In this document: in pieces, positions 9,001 through 18,902 of the stretch
How the letters are laid out: each line of letters opens with the position of its first letter
How positions within the stretch are numbered: position 1 is the first letter of the stretch
Source of the DNA: a virus
Virus record (IMG/VR): IMGVR_UViG_3300046692_000072
Coordinates: 1-64,000 of that record
Strand: one strand, 5' to 3'
Length of the DNA stretch: 64,000 bases
Position numbers and translations under genes: made by a program
Notes under the pieces: generated by a model
The model's database searches: none
What the model was told of the DNA's origin: nothing
What the model saw: the letters and a program-made list of their open reading frames with translations, nothing else

Positions 9001-12000
9001 GATCTACCCTTAGCATCAACCCTATTGATGTAGACACCATGCAGAGCATTGAAACGTTGTTCTGCCATATAATGGTCATTAGGGTTTGTAGACTTAGGAT
9101 CATCCATGAGATCCTCAACAACCAAGGACTTCATCACATGACTGTACAGAGTATCAATGCCAGCCAACGCTGTATGATCAAGTTTATCGGCAACACCGAG
9201 GGCAGCAACGAGCGACTGGAATACAGAACGCTGTTGCTGAGTCATATTCCATCCGTGATTCTGGAAAGAGTCCGCCAGTTCGATGACACGTTTAACATAG
9301 ACATCAGCCTCGGCCTTGGTTACTGCATCATCACTATTCAGAGCTACAGTCACTTTAGCGAAGAATCTATTATCAAGATTAGTCAACCAGTCACTGCTAC
9401 CGAACTGGGCACTCTGGTAAAGACGAGTGTCTCCGACAGTGCTGTTATTCAATGGGGTAGAAAGCAGTACCCTCGTGTTAAAACGGAGGTTGCTCCACAG
9501 GTCATCCCCAACCTTTGGTCCACCATTGCCAAACAGCAATCTACGAACAGCAGCAAGGGCATCCTTAGCAAGCTTATACAGTGGGTTAAGAACCTTGGTC
9601 TCGGCAGCAACAGTAGCTAGGTTCTTATTCGTAAGGACCCATGCCATGAATTCATTAAGGGCTTCAGCCTTACGACCTTGATTGAGATAACCATGAACCG
9701 TAGCATCCGCCATCTGACGCGCAGCGATTACAGGGGCAGACTCTGCACTGTAATTAGTCGCTACCCATTCTCCCATCAAGCCTTCGAGTCGGACAATAGC
9801 TTCGCGGTCCTCAATGGAAAGGTCTACCCCATCATAGAAACTTTGAACCTTGGCGAACGTACCGGCATGAAGGAGTTCATGAGCCAGGGTCTCACTACTA
9901 GGGTTAGCAATGTAGATAGTTTTAGTTGCAAAATCGATCTTACCCAATCCTGCTTCAGAAGGGATTCGGTTAGGATTGTTCTCAAGTTCATAAGTACCAA
10001 GAGAAGCGATATCTCCTACAACTATTTTCCAGTCGTTAGAAATATTCTTCGCTGCAAAGCGAATAATCTCAGCGTGGTTTGGATCCAAGCCAGGGATGTT
10101 TGGGAGATCCTTGACCGAGAGAATACGATTACCCAGATCGTCTACGACACCTACCCCACTGAGATCCATGGGGTCAGTAAGCACTGGGGACACCTTATCC
10201 CTGATGGTGTTCCCGCTTACGATCTTGTTCATAGCTTCGGCTATAGCTGGGAAGCCTTGAGCGGCATCCTCAATTACAGACGTTCCAGTCTGTGAGTACG
10301 GGGCAGCAGCAGAAGCCATGTGATCCACGGAGAGAGGCATCTTAGCGATTGCCTCCTTACGTGCTGCAATGGATTCAGCAGCACGAGTGAGAGACTTAGA
10401 AAGACTATCAGCAAAAATAGGAATGAGACTGTTATCACTCAGTTCAAGAGCTTCAGCAATTTTAGCTTTAGTCTTTCCATCGTGCCAGATCTTGGTAAGT
10501 TCTTCTGCCTTGGTAGAGAAAGGATCTTGACGAAGGAATGCCCTGAAAGCATTAGCGATATCCTCAACAGGATTAGCCTGCCAAGCATCGTAGACTGCCT
10601 TGTTAATCAGTTCGGAGTACTCCTTGATCTTAGATGCAGGGAGCTCGATACCGTCGAAGACAGCAAGGATGTTATCCATATTGGTATTGGCAAAGATGTT
10701 CTGAACCATCTGACCATCACCAGTACCAATGACCATGTAAGGGATACCGCCTACACCCGCCTCAGACGGGGAGTAGACAAAGGCAGGACTTTCCAATTTA
10801 CCTGAAAGGGTTTTAGAGAAAGTACGTGAACCAACATCACCACGCTCAGTACCGCCAACGAAGAACTCCTGAGTTCCAGTGTCAATGACAGGATGGAATT
10901 GAGCAGTGTCTTTATAGATCTTGTTCAGCTCAGCCTGACTTAGGAAGTTGTGCTTATTGCCTTTTTCCTTGAGAGCAAGGCGAGCTTCTACCTGACCATC
11001 GAACTTGTCTTTGGCAACCAGGGACATAATCTGAATGGCGGTTTGAACCATGGAGGTAACCTCCATAGATGGTCCCATCATTTCACGAATAGAAGCATCC
11101 AACTGCCTAACGAACATTGCTTTAACATTGTTTTTCAGGTTCAGTAGTTCACCTTTGGTGAACGTAAATTCAGAAGGATCAACATTCCTGTCTTTGACAG
11201 TTTTGTCATTCTTATCCTTAATGGAGTAGTCTTTGACCTCCATGTTTCCGTCTTTGTTAATGACAACAGCTTTGCTGATCAGCGTATTAAGATCCCTGCT
11301 AAACTGTTCCCCATCAACACCAAAGACCGAACCAAGGGAACTATAGTTACCAGTTCCCACGCTGCTCAGACCTTCGTAGATTGAGTCAACAAGAGCACTA
11401 GCAACCTTCCCCGCAATACCCTTAATACCGGAACCATAGACCGTAATCGTCAATGGGTTCTTAGCAATACCACGCTTCAGCGTGAGCATTCCCGTATCAC
11501 TATCAAAGCTCAGATCACTTGTGAGAGCATTCATGGTACGGAGCAGGCTATCCATCATTGGTTCAACAGGAGTACCAACAATAGACTTACGGAAGTCAGC
11601 AATCTTACCTACCAATTTAGTGGTAGCAGTCTGATAAAGGTCACCACCTTGATCTGGTCGAGCATACTCATCAGCAAGGGTCTTACCCGTCTCGCCAATG
11701 AACAGACCACCACGAGCCATGTTTTGAACCCATGCAGCGGTAAACTCACCAGCAGTGAAGTTCATGATAGCATTGATAGGACCGTCAGTCTTACCGTCAG
11801 CTTCCAGAGAAAGGTGATGAGTAAACTCAGAAGCACTAGGATCCTTCTGGTAATCATGCCAAGCAATGAGAGCATGAATCGCCTTCATGGAAATATCAGT
11901 ACCGAGACTATTCTTAAGAATAGTAGGATCGATCTTGGTTGCCCCAGAGCGCCATGCTGAGATGTGATCAGCAGCAACCTTGAACTTGCCAGCAAGATCC

Positions 12001-15000
12001 TTCTGGACCTTCTCCACGGCGATCTCTGGCGATTCCAGTTCAGTCTTGATACCCAGTGCTTGAGCCAGGGTGAGGAAGAATGCCTGCTCATGGTCTGGAT
12101 TACGGAGATCTAGTTGAGCAACAGTAGCAACGAACAGTTCACGGGCAATCTTATCTGCTTGTGGGTTAGACGCACCCTGCATGTGCAGACGCCCTACACG
12201 AGAGACATTGTGCTCGTAGTACTGAGGCATCTCATTAACAGGAACGCCTGCCTTTTTGGCATAGGCTTCAATCGATGCAAGCTGACGCTGCACGTTTCGC
12301 AGAGAGTTTTTGATACCGCGGTTTACGCCATCAATACTTTTGAAATGATTCTTGTTAAGACTTTTAGGGATCACAGACATACCACCTAGAAGATCAACGA
12401 GATCGTTCTCGCTAATCTGATCCAGGAAATCCATAACGTTTTCGTTAACAAAGAACGGAATGTTATTAGCACGCTCAATGACAATACGTTGTTGAGCAGT
12501 GTTCTTCGTAAGCGGATTACGCATCTGCGTTTCCGGTACCTTCGAAGGAGGCGTACCAATATGAGGATCATCAGGGTTCTCAGTCAGAACCACATCAGCA
12601 ATTACAGCAGGAGCACTATCCAGTTCCTTGATCTGCTTAGCAATATCTTCGCTACGCTGATCGAACATCACACGGACAGGTGTCTTACCATTAGGAAGAG
12701 TAGTTGTCTCAAAACTGATGAGTCCTGCTTCAGACATTGCTACCAGCACTTCAGCAGCAACACCTTCAGGGATACCCTTGGTCAAACCAAGGGGAGCAGT
12801 GTCCTTACCTTTGATACCCCAGAACTTAGTAATCAAATCACCAAGATTACGTTTAGCCTCGGAAAGGCTAACACCAGCATTCAAAAACGTAATAACATCC
12901 TCAGAAAGAATATCATCATTACCGAGCTTATACGATTTACGAAGCTCTTCCTCAGTCTGTTTATAGACTTGCTTATCAGCATTCAGGTTCCAGTGGAGAC
13001 CAGCAAGAATAGCCTTCTGGATCAGCTCCTGGTTATATCCAAAACCTTTAGGAGTCTGTTCCAGGATATTCAGAGCACGTCCTTCAATTGAACCAAGGAA
13101 GGTAACCCCCTGTTCAAACAAAGCAGCACGAGTAGTCTTCTGCTTGTTGTGGGTAGTTTCCTCAGTGAAGTACGTCTTCAGTGCACCATTCAAAGAGCGG
13201 AAAATGCTACGAGCATGACCGAGGTAAACACCATAGCTTCTACCAATCCCGGCATCGAAAGCGTAACGAATATCCGAACCTCTCTGGTTGACGAGAGATG
13301 CTCGATTTGTAAGAGCGTCCATGACTGTCTGGAAAGGAGTTTCATTACTTGCAAGGGTATTACCCTCCTCAGAAAGAGTGAACGACTTCAGGAAGTTCGA
13401 TCCCTGAACTAGATTCGGGAAAGCTGTCTCAACAGTTCGAGCCTCTGGCTCAGACTTAGTTCCCACTCCCGGAGCTTGCTCTTTTTCTTGAGCAACGGAG
13501 GTGACTTCTTCAGCTCCCTTTGCGGGGGCTTCTTCTGGGACGACCTGTACTGCCTCAACCTTAGTTTCCTTCACTGGCTCAGATTTAACTTCTTGAACCA
13601 GAGGAGCTGGAGCAGCTTCCACCTTTGGTTCTGGCTTAGCCTCGACCTTGGTCTCTACCTTCGTTTCCGTAGGCGTCTCGAATGCATCAGAAGACGTAGG
13701 CGTAAAGGTCTTAGCCTTAATGCTACGAATAGCAGGACGTAGGGAGACAGTCTGTGTCTCATGGATACCGAACTCAGGCATGTTCTTGGCAACAGAATTT
13801 GCTACCTGAACAACCATCTTGGCTTCAGCGTAGATCTGTTTGGCAAGAGCAGGAGACTTATAGAAGATGGTCTGACCAGCAGAACCATATTCCATCTCCT
13901 TACCCTTAGCATCATAGGAGTGGTTAATAGCATTGACCTTAGCGGACATATGCTTTGCAAACTTCATTAGACGCTGTGCAGCAGCCCGAGCACCTTTACC
14001 GTCTCCACGCTTGATAGCTTGAGCGATAGTACCCAGATGATCATTCATCGAAGGGAATGCAGGATCCAAAGAGGTACCAATGATTTCGTTGGCAACCTCT
14101 TCAGGGGTCTTGCTTTTAGGAGTAGCTTGAAGCGTTTCAAGATCTTCTTGGAATCGTTGAGTAGCACGGAGCAGTGAGACCTTGTTTTCAAGGGCAGCAC
14201 GTTGCGCTGGATCCAGAGCTACAAAACCACGATCTGCTTGATAAAGAACAGAAGCAGCAGTAGTTGCGTTAACACCAGCAGGGTTATAGGCAGCAAGGTC
14301 CGCAGTGTCATTCGCCACAGATTGGGTAACTTCAGCAGGTGACACCTCCCGTGTTTGCTGCATCTGATTAATCGAATCCGTTACGGATCGAAGAACCGGA
14401 TGGTTATTTAGGAACTGGAGCCCCTTAAGATATGAATCAAGCTCAGCCCTATCAGGATGAGACTCCTCCAACTGATTCAATGCTTCGGGGATATCCTGGT
14501 TAAACAACGCATCATTCTTGGTCATCTGATCCAAGACCCAAAGGGCAGAATGCAGACGATCATCCTCAGAGAGGTTTGTATCCGCAGAGCGTTGACCATT
14601 CTTGATCATCGCTTCAATGCGGTTATCCGTATCCATGTTGAATGGTTGAGACGCAACCTCTTCAGGTGACATCTTCATGGAATTCTGAATGTTCGCTACA
14701 TACGCTTGTGCATGTTGAGAAGCAGCAGGAGTAGCATCAGTAGGGATGTTCCTAGCAAGGTTCTCAGCAACCAGGGGAGCTTTAGTGATAAGCTCATTAG
14801 CAGCAGCTTCAACCTTCTCCGCAGAGACAGGAGATGCTGCCTCATTACGCTTATTCAGGTTATCGTTGGTACGTTCAACGAGGGATGCACCGCCTTGGTA
14901 GACAGCTTTTGCAGCACTAGCAATTGCATGAAGACCTACACCAGGAGCCTGAGTAAGTGCAGTGGAACCAATGACACCAGGAACTGTCTTACCGATATCT

Positions 15001-16184
15001 TCACCAACACCCTCAAGGACATCCTTGTTAGCGTTGGACACATTCTGTTGAACGACATTAGAAATCAGGTCACCAGAAGCGGTTTGAGGAATTTCCTCAA
15101 CGAGTTCCTTACCAATGTTCTTGGCAGCAGTCAGAACAGATGCAGGCTTGAAAGGATTGCCTTCAAACTTGGAGACAACCTTACCAGTTACAGCACCAGC
15201 AACTGCTTGCAGTGGTGCAGCAATCTGACCAGCACGGTTCGCCACATAACGCTTTGCATCCTCTGGGGTATCACCAGCAGCAATACGTTCCTTATACAGA
15301 GGAGAGTTAACTACCTCTGGATCATTCAACACATCTGTGACGGTTTGCTGATAAGACCCACCACCTTCTTGGATCCCGATAGCAGCAGGAACTGCCAGCG
15401 CTTCAGGGACACGAGCAGCAGTCAGGAGCTTGGACGTAGGACCGGCAGCAAGCAAGGAACCAGCAGCATTACCTACGACATCATTCGTGAGGGCAGGAGA
15501 TGCAAGAGTACGCTCAAGCGCAGCTCCAGCGTCACGACCTACACGAAGCAAGCCTGCACCACCTGCACTAAGATCCCAAGAATCGTTTTCTTGTTGAGTC
15601 TTATTGTCAGTAGCTTCAAGCTGAGAAGCAATAGCTTCTTCCTGACGTGCTTGGTTCAGAGCATCTGACTGATAGGTCTGGAGAGTCTTGTTAGCCTCAT
15701 TACCTGCTTCAACGATCTTGGTAGCATTGGTAGGGCTGAACGGAGAGACGGCAAGACCAAGGAGACCAGAACCGAGACCTACAACACCCTGAGCAGCAGA
15801 GTTAGCGAGGTCACCAAGCAGTTCCGGTTCACCTTGATGCATGTCAGCAACTGTTCTGGAACGGTTCTGAGCACCAATAAGGTTACGTTGTGCCTGTGCA
15901 GAACCAGGACCATACTTAGCTTCCAGCTCATATGGACCCAGTGTATTGGCATCCAGTACGAACTGATCACCCATTGCAGGGGTGTTCTCATTCTTCAGAG
16001 CAGTGGCAATCATATCTGATGCACCACCAAGCAGAGCCTTCTTCCCCTGGCTCACAGCAGAAAGTTCAACTTGTTTAGGTGCAGTAGCGGCAGCGAGAGC
16101 TTCTGTTACACGAGCTGTAGTATCAGATCGAAGTGCTCTCTGTTGATCCAAGGGAGAAAGGGGACCTTGGGGAAAATCAACCAT
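6078..16184 (-). CDS. Virion RNA polymerase (N4 gp50 type)
   Basis: 3,368 residues, close to N4 vRNAP (about 3,500). In N4 this polymerase is packaged, injected with the DNA and transcribes early genes from hairpin promoters. The T7-family motifs lie in the central third: TxxGR-like NVSRVGR (Arg near 1332), motif A in SLEADGKTDG (Asp near 1463), motif B RGIAKNPLTITVYG (Arg near 1571, Lys +4, Tyr +12) and motif C VFDGI (Asp near 1844). The A-to-B and A-to-C distances (about 108 and 381) agree with N4 (107 and 392). Before the core, about residues 835-910 form a Pro/Glu/Lys/Val-rich linker. Just after it lies HELLH (2102-2106), a zinc-peptidase-like motif. The C-terminal third resembles other ejected virion proteins. 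It is the last gene of the late block. Confidence 0.93.
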   Translation of the reverse strand: MVDFPQGPLSPLDQQRALRSDTTARVTEALAAATAPKQVELSAVSQGKKALLGGASDMIATALKNENTPAMGDQFVLDANTLGPYELEAKYGPGSAQAQRNLIGAQNRSRTVADMHQGEPELLGDLANSAAQGVVGLGSGLLGLAVSPFSPTNATKIVEAGNEANKTLQTYQSDALNQARQEEAIASQLEATDNKTQQENDSWDLSAGGAGLLRVGRDAGAALERTLASPALTNDVVGNAAGSLLAAGPTSKLLTAARVPEALAVPAAIGIQEGGGSYQQTVTDVLNDPEVVNSPLYKERIAAGDTPEDAKRYVANRAGQIAAPLQAVAGAVTGKVVSKFEGNPFKPASVLTAAKNIGKELVEEIPQTASGDLISNVVQQNVSNANKDVLEGVGEDIGKTVPGVIGSTALTQAPGVGLHAIASAAKAVYQGGASLVERTNDNLNKRNEAASPVSAEKVEAAANELITKAPLVAENLARNIPTDATPAASQHAQAYVANIQNSMKMSPEEVASQPFNMDTDNRIEAMIKNGQRSADTNLSEDDRLHSALWVLDQMTKNDALFNQDIPEALNQLEESHPDRAELDSYLKGLQFLNNHPVLRSVTDSINQMQQTREVSPAEVTQSVANDTADLAAYNPAGVNATTAASVLYQADRGFVALDPAQRAALENKVSLLRATQRFQEDLETLQATPKSKTPEEVANEIIGTSLDPAFPSMNDHLGTIAQAIKRGDGKGARAAAQRLMKFAKHMSAKVNAINHSYDAKGKEMEYGSAGQTIFYKSPALAKQIYAEAKMVVQVANSVAKNMPEFGIHETQTVSLRPAIRSIKAKTFTPTSSDAFETPTETKVETKVEAKPEPKVEAAPAPLVQEVKSEPVKETKVEAVQVVPEEAPAKGAEEVTSVAQEKEQAPGVGTKSEPEARTVETAFPNLVQGSNFLKSFTLSEEGNTLASNETPFQTVMDALTNRASLVNQRGSDIRYAFDAGIGRSYGVYLGHARSIFRSLNGALKTYFTEETTHNKQKTTRAALFEQGVTFLGSIEGRALNILEQTPKGFGYNQELIQKAILAGLHWNLNADKQVYKQTEEELRKSYKLGNDDILSEDVITFLNAGVSLSEAKRNLGDLITKFWGIKGKDTAPLGLTKGIPEGVAAEVLVAMSEAGLISFETTTLPNGKTPVRVMFDQRSEDIAKQIKELDSAPAVIADVVLTENPDDPHIGTPPSKVPETQMRNPLTKNTAQQRIVIERANNIPFFVNENVMDFLDQISENDLVDLLGGMSVIPKSLNKNHFKSIDGVNRGIKNSLRNVQRQLASIEAYAKKAGVPVNEMPQYYEHNVSRVGRLHMQGASNPQADKIARELFVATVAQLDLRNPDHEQAFFLTLAQALGIKTELESPEIAVEKVQKDLAGKFKVAADHISAWRSGATKIDPTILKNSLGTDISMKAIHALIAWHDYQKDPSASEFTHHLSLEADGKTDGPINAIMNFTAGEFTAAWVQNMARGGLFIGETGKTLADEYARPDQGGDLYQTATTKLVGKIADFRKSIVGTPVEPMMDSLLRTMNALTSDLSFDSDTGMLTLKRGIAKNPLTITVYGSGIKGIAGKVASALVDSIYEGLSSVGTGNYSSLGSVFGVDGEQFSRDLNTLISKAVVINKDGNMEVKDYSIKDKNDKTVKDRNVDPSEFTFTKGELLNLKNNVKAMFVRQLDASIREMMGPSMEVTSMVQTAIQIMSLVAKDKFDGQVEARLALKEKGNKHNFLSQAELNKIYKDTAQFHPVIDTGTQEFFVGGTERGDVGSRTFSKTLSGKLESPAFVYSPSEAGVGGIPYMVIGTGDGQMVQNIFANTNMDNILAVFDGIELPASKIKEYSELINKAVYDAWQANPVEDIANAFRAFLRQDPFSTKAEELTKIWHDGKTKAKIAEALELSDNSLIPIFADSLSKSLTRAAESIAARKEAIAKMPLSVDHMASAAAPYSQTGTSVIEDAAQGFPAIAEAMNKIVSGNTIRDKVSPVLTDPMDLSGVGVVDDLGNRILSVKDLPNIPGLDPNHAEIIRFAAKNISNDWKIVVGDIASLGTYELENNPNRIPSEAGLGKIDFATKTIYIANPSSETLAHELLHAGTFAKVQSFYDGVDLSIEDREAIVRLEGLMGEWVATNYSAESAPVIAARQMADATVHGYLNQGRKAEALNEFMAWVLTNKNLATVAAETKVLNPLYKLAKDALAAVRRLLFGNGGPKVGDDLWSNLRFNTRVLLSTPLNNSTVGDTRLYQSAQFGSSDWLTNLDNRFFAKVTVALNSDDAVTKAEADVYVKRVIELADSFQNHGWNMTQQQRSVFQSLVAALGVADKLDHTALAGIDTLYSHVMKSLVVEDLMDDPKSTNPNDHYMAEQRFNALHGVYINRVDAKGRSALMPTFLALAVTSERLQGVLKKFSLPKNIADKQESKFDDVLMKAGLNVIDNFTKSVSGQKGENVAQAINSLVQVLAAQEAEDKFFILNQVGNKISGFEQMLRENTQSLTDKWDKKLKTYVASNPSNKWASFAATMSRMSLGIINDNVAGSIAESVTGILNRQEGMTTLREFFSEMSGRLQSNASVWDMITKVRTVVQQSRQQFREKLPAKIARHFTVKLSDQEWEHLYNGLAKTDLASLVESLGVNKTLEVLESPAAVAQELQKLQLRLRTLDPINEQKLLLKIAELAKFMNTGEASANQLRNAHAIANLLGEGGRKSRAPQELIDVIDQLVTLTALDKLDRQIMSTLSSLVQKEPEGMEFTLAYLTGQRKDEMARVTNDVAKANHYKGFIPLENENGHQLTIINDHYGTKLLPLGFTRVADYEGSKSEGSGVSRGYYYAPVAGKAAYNQGIFQTVHSTASGVDPVTGQTVGTVNAGVIRDAAEVARITRRRRSNGGFEALLPIYDALGDVVAYERHAHPAQLERLNPNRNLSEMIGAWKGRQVEEHFARQFNTELIKNLATIYNDARPEDKNQFVDFFASKDKIIQDAAKLISPEVRAEIQREFGGKELWVRKDMLNDSFGSRQASVGDAWTGNTRWSESTVKRFRKIATTIFDIAGDGNNAYKYLVKGEEVVQKGVAAAKELIVVKSVIVPVSNILSNMYQLLHAGVPVTDIIRGMATKTIEVNKYIQNKDRQIELEADLRAAQVRKDVRAERKLQTEWNQLEDSNKRLSIWKLIEEGQFSAISEGGPTQEDLAISKGKYVDYVENLVKNIPIPGPAQTVARYAMITKDTVAYKALARATQYGDFLAKGILYDHLKKTMPHTEAVANVSEEFVNYNRLSGRTRNYLESIGAIWFWNFKIRSVKIALRTIRRNPLRALLFMSTPSLPIIGSIGTPMTDNFFTVLEDGNLGNSIGPGMGLRAPFLNPYLNLVF

Positions 16185-16194
16185 CTAAATGAGC

Positions 16195-16223
16195 CTCAAA
16201 AGAAAGGGGAACCGAAGTTCCCC
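16195..16223 (-). terminator. Terminator with UUCG tetraloop before the vRNAP gene
   Basis: Read on the minus strand: stem GGGGAAC/GTTCCCC, loop TTCG, then TTTTCTTTT. It lies between the 724-residue ejection gene and the vRNAP gene, so it would reduce transcription reaching vRNAP. Confidence 0.75.
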
Positions 16224-16249
16224 AATCAATACCAGACTATCTCAGATGG

Positions 16250-18424
16250 TCAATAGACACCTAGTCGTCTCTTATTCTCAAGAGCAGGGTTATTGATCTC
16301 ATTAGCAATAGCATCTTGCAACAGTTGCTGTGCATTTGGTTGGTTTACAGTACCTTGACGAGGACCTTGTTGTGGTCTCGGAGGAGGTACAGCAAGTCCA
16401 GGCTGTGCAGGTTCACCACGGTTTTGCCGAACAACACCACCAATAGATAAGAATTTCTTACGATCCTCATCATACTGCTTTTTAGCAGCTTCATAGAATC
16501 GTTGAGACATATTAAGGACTCGTTCAGATTCCTTGGTTCCACGAATAGCTTGCTGTCCAGTATCCTTGTTAAGCTGTGCCTGTGCTTTCTTGAGTTGTTC
16601 CCAAGAAGCATTGAAGTTATCCCGTTGACGATCTGATTCATTCAGATTGGAAATATCATTCAGCAATTTATCAGTAGGCTTACCTGTAACAGGGTCCAGA
16701 GCCATACCTTTAAGACGATCCAATTTTTCTGGATTGTATGAAAGATCTGCTCGATTATACACCCAGCTTTTAAGCCAATCTCTGATTGGTTGGTTACCTC
16801 GAAGAGAATTAGCAATCATACCTCCTGCAATAGCAGGAGATACTTTAGCTTCTGCGCCAACACGCTCAATGACAGATGCCATATCATTAATATCAACATT
16901 GGTTCCCGCAAAGCGAGGATTCTTCATAACCTGTTGGGCAACAGTACCTGCATCAGCATCTGACTTAAGATTCTTAGTAAAGTCATTAATAATAGCAACA
17001 TCAGGATTAGAGTTACGATCCAGATCATACTGACGAATGTATGCTTGATGTTGGAGATCTTCGCGTTCCAATCCTCGACCTGCATCAGTGCTCTTATTCA
17101 AAGCTGCGGTTATAGCAGCTTCAAATTTAGCAGCACCTTCAGGTGTGGACGTTTGTTCGGCAACAGACTTTGCTCCTTCAGGGGTAGCAGTCATGCTGGC
17201 AATAATATTGGACTTCTGAACAGCAGCGTTATCAGGAGGAATGATTGTACCATCAGCAGCAACTACTGGACGATTTGGATCTCCTGATTCAAACAGACCG
17301 GATTTATCCGCAGCTTCAACGGTCTTGAGTGCTTCAATACGTTGATCAATAGGGAGATCGGTAGGAATAGCAGCAACGGCAGATGCTTTATCCAAAGCAG
17401 ATTGGATAGCATCTGTACCAATGGATCGACCAGCATCCCTAAGATCTGCCTGACGAACATCCTCCTGTTCTTTACGATCTCCTTCACGAAACTTCTGACC
17501 CTGCACCGCAGCTTCAAAGTTACCTTTCTGAACATCCAGACCATTGGTCATGGTGAGGGTGCGCTGAAGACGCTGATTGTTAATCAGTGCAGCGTTAGCA
17601 GCTTCTGGATCAGTAGCAGCAAGAGCCCGAATAGAATTGATATCCGTGAAGCCCTCAGGGAAGATCTGAGCACCACCATCCGTACCTTTGACAGCAGCAC
17701 CTCGGAGAGGTCCAGCAACAGGACGCAAGGGACCACCGCCACCTACAGGAGCTCCATAGCTAGACGTAGCTTGAGCCAAGAGGGAAGTAGCACCTGGGGT
17801 CACTGGATCTACAGGTACATCCTCAGACATTACCTGAGACGTTTCATCACCACGGACAGGTCCGCCTGCTGGCATAGGACGAAAGTCCTCGACCGTTGGC
17901 ACCGCTTGGGCAGCAGGTTGAGCAACAGGGACAACAGTTGGTGCAGTTGGAAGAGGTTGTGCTTTGCCCTTGAGGGGAACAGCAACTGGGACATTGGTAG
18001 CAACACCTGGGACAATTTGACCATCAGCAGTAAGGTATTCCGAACCCACACCGCCAGCAACAGGGATAGTGTCAGACGCAGCAGCAGCGCCACCCTTGCC
18101 ACCTTTACCCTTACCCGTTTGGGCTAGGCGAGCATATCCAAGAGCATTAGCTTGATTCTGCTTCTGTACACCGAGAGCGAAGTTAAATGCTTCTGGATCC
18201 AGAAAGGCAGGATCTACACCTTGGACTTGATCCAAAGGAGTTCCATTCAGGATCTGACCCATGAACTGAGACGAGTTCTCACGAGTCTTCTGGTCACCAT
18301 AAGCAGCAACACTCTTACGCATGATATCAGCAGCGTTAGAGATGCTCTCACCTACGAGAGCCTGTGCCTGATTAACAGAGCTGAAGTTGGGAGCAGATAC
18401 CTCCCTCCAAGTAAGTGGAGCCAT
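16250..18424 (-). CDS. Internal virion/ejection protein (N4 gp51 position)
   Basis: A 724-residue protein in the slot before vRNAP where N4 encodes an internal virion protein. It is Ala/Gln/Asp-rich, with a low-complexity Pro/Val/Gly stretch at about residues 110-240 and long predicted helices in the second half, as is common for ejected podovirus proteins. The start lies one base past the stop of the preceding gene. No catalytic motif was recognised. Confidence 0.65.
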   Translation of the reverse strand: MAPLTWREVSAPNFSSVNQAQALVGESISNAADIMRKSVAAYGDQKTRENSSQFMGQILNGTPLDQVQGVDPAFLDPEAFNFALGVQKQNQANALGYARLAQTGKGKGGKGGAAAASDTIPVAGGVGSEYLTADGQIVPGVATNVPVAVPLKGKAQPLPTAPTVVPVAQPAAQAVPTVEDFRPMPAGGPVRGDETSQVMSEDVPVDPVTPGATSLLAQATSSYGAPVGGGGPLRPVAGPLRGAAVKGTDGGAQIFPEGFTDINSIRALAATDPEAANAALINNQRLQRTLTMTNGLDVQKGNFEAAVQGQKFREGDRKEQEDVRQADLRDAGRSIGTDAIQSALDKASAVAAIPTDLPIDQRIEALKTVEAADKSGLFESGDPNRPVVAADGTIIPPDNAAVQKSNIIASMTATPEGAKSVAEQTSTPEGAAKFEAAITAALNKSTDAGRGLEREDLQHQAYIRQYDLDRNSNPDVAIINDFTKNLKSDADAGTVAQQVMKNPRFAGTNVDINDMASVIERVGAEAKVSPAIAGGMIANSLRGNQPIRDWLKSWVYNRADLSYNPEKLDRLKGMALDPVTGKPTDKLLNDISNLNESDRQRDNFNASWEQLKKAQAQLNKDTGQQAIRGTKESERVLNMSQRFYEAAKKQYDEDRKKFLSIGGVVRQNRGEPAQPGLAVPPPRPQQGPRQGTVNQPNAQQLLQDAIANEINNPALENKRRLGVY

Positions 18425-18425
18425 G

Positions 18426-18902
18426 TTAACCTACCTTCTTCTGCTGAAGAGAATTCGTATTAACATACGAATCAATCTGGTCTTGGGACTGACCTTCAGT
18501 GAAACCACGAGCACGGGCACGATCAGAGAGAGCTGTATTGTAGCTGCTGATCTGGTTCGCAAGGTTCCTATTGGCGAAGTCCTTGGTGAAGGAGAACTGT
18601 TGCTTGGCAAGCTTCTGAGCCTGAAAGGCATTCCAGAGATTACCAATGGTACCAAGAGCACCAGAAACAACATTCAGTCCATTAAGACCACCACCACCTC
18701 CCATACCAAATAGACCTCCACCGGAGGCAGCGGCAGGAGAACCAAAGTTAGCAGGAAGGGCACTACTGAAGTCCATTCCAGTATAGCCTGTAGCACCAGG
18801 GCCTAGATCAAAGCCACCCTGTGCCTGTGTGTTTTGAATAGCGGAATTCACAATTCCACCGTTGGTAAAACCAGCAAGATCAAAAGCAGATGGAAGTGCC
18901 AT
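18426..18902 (-). CDS. Small virion protein (N4 gp52 position)
   Basis: A 158-residue Gly/Ala/Asn-rich protein with a glycine-rich patch (about residues 55-75) and a C-terminal helix with a basic, Gln-rich end. Size and place match N4 gp52, a minor virion protein. The start overlaps the stop of the upstream gene by one base. Confidence 0.6.
   Translation of the reverse strand: MALPSAFDLAGFTNGGIVNSAIQNTQAQGGFDLGPGATGYTGMDFSSALPANFGSPAAASGGGLFGMGGGGGLNGLNVVSGALGTIGNLWNAFQAQKLAKQQFSFTKDFANRNLANQISSYNTALSDRARARGFTEGQSQDQIDSYVNTNSLQQKKVG

Noticed and set aside
14706-15668. 320-codon plus-strand ORF opposite the vRNAP N-terminus
   Set aside because: Ser/Thr/Arg-rich composition is that of an antisense reading of Ala/Glu-rich coding sequence; no own ribosome-binding site.
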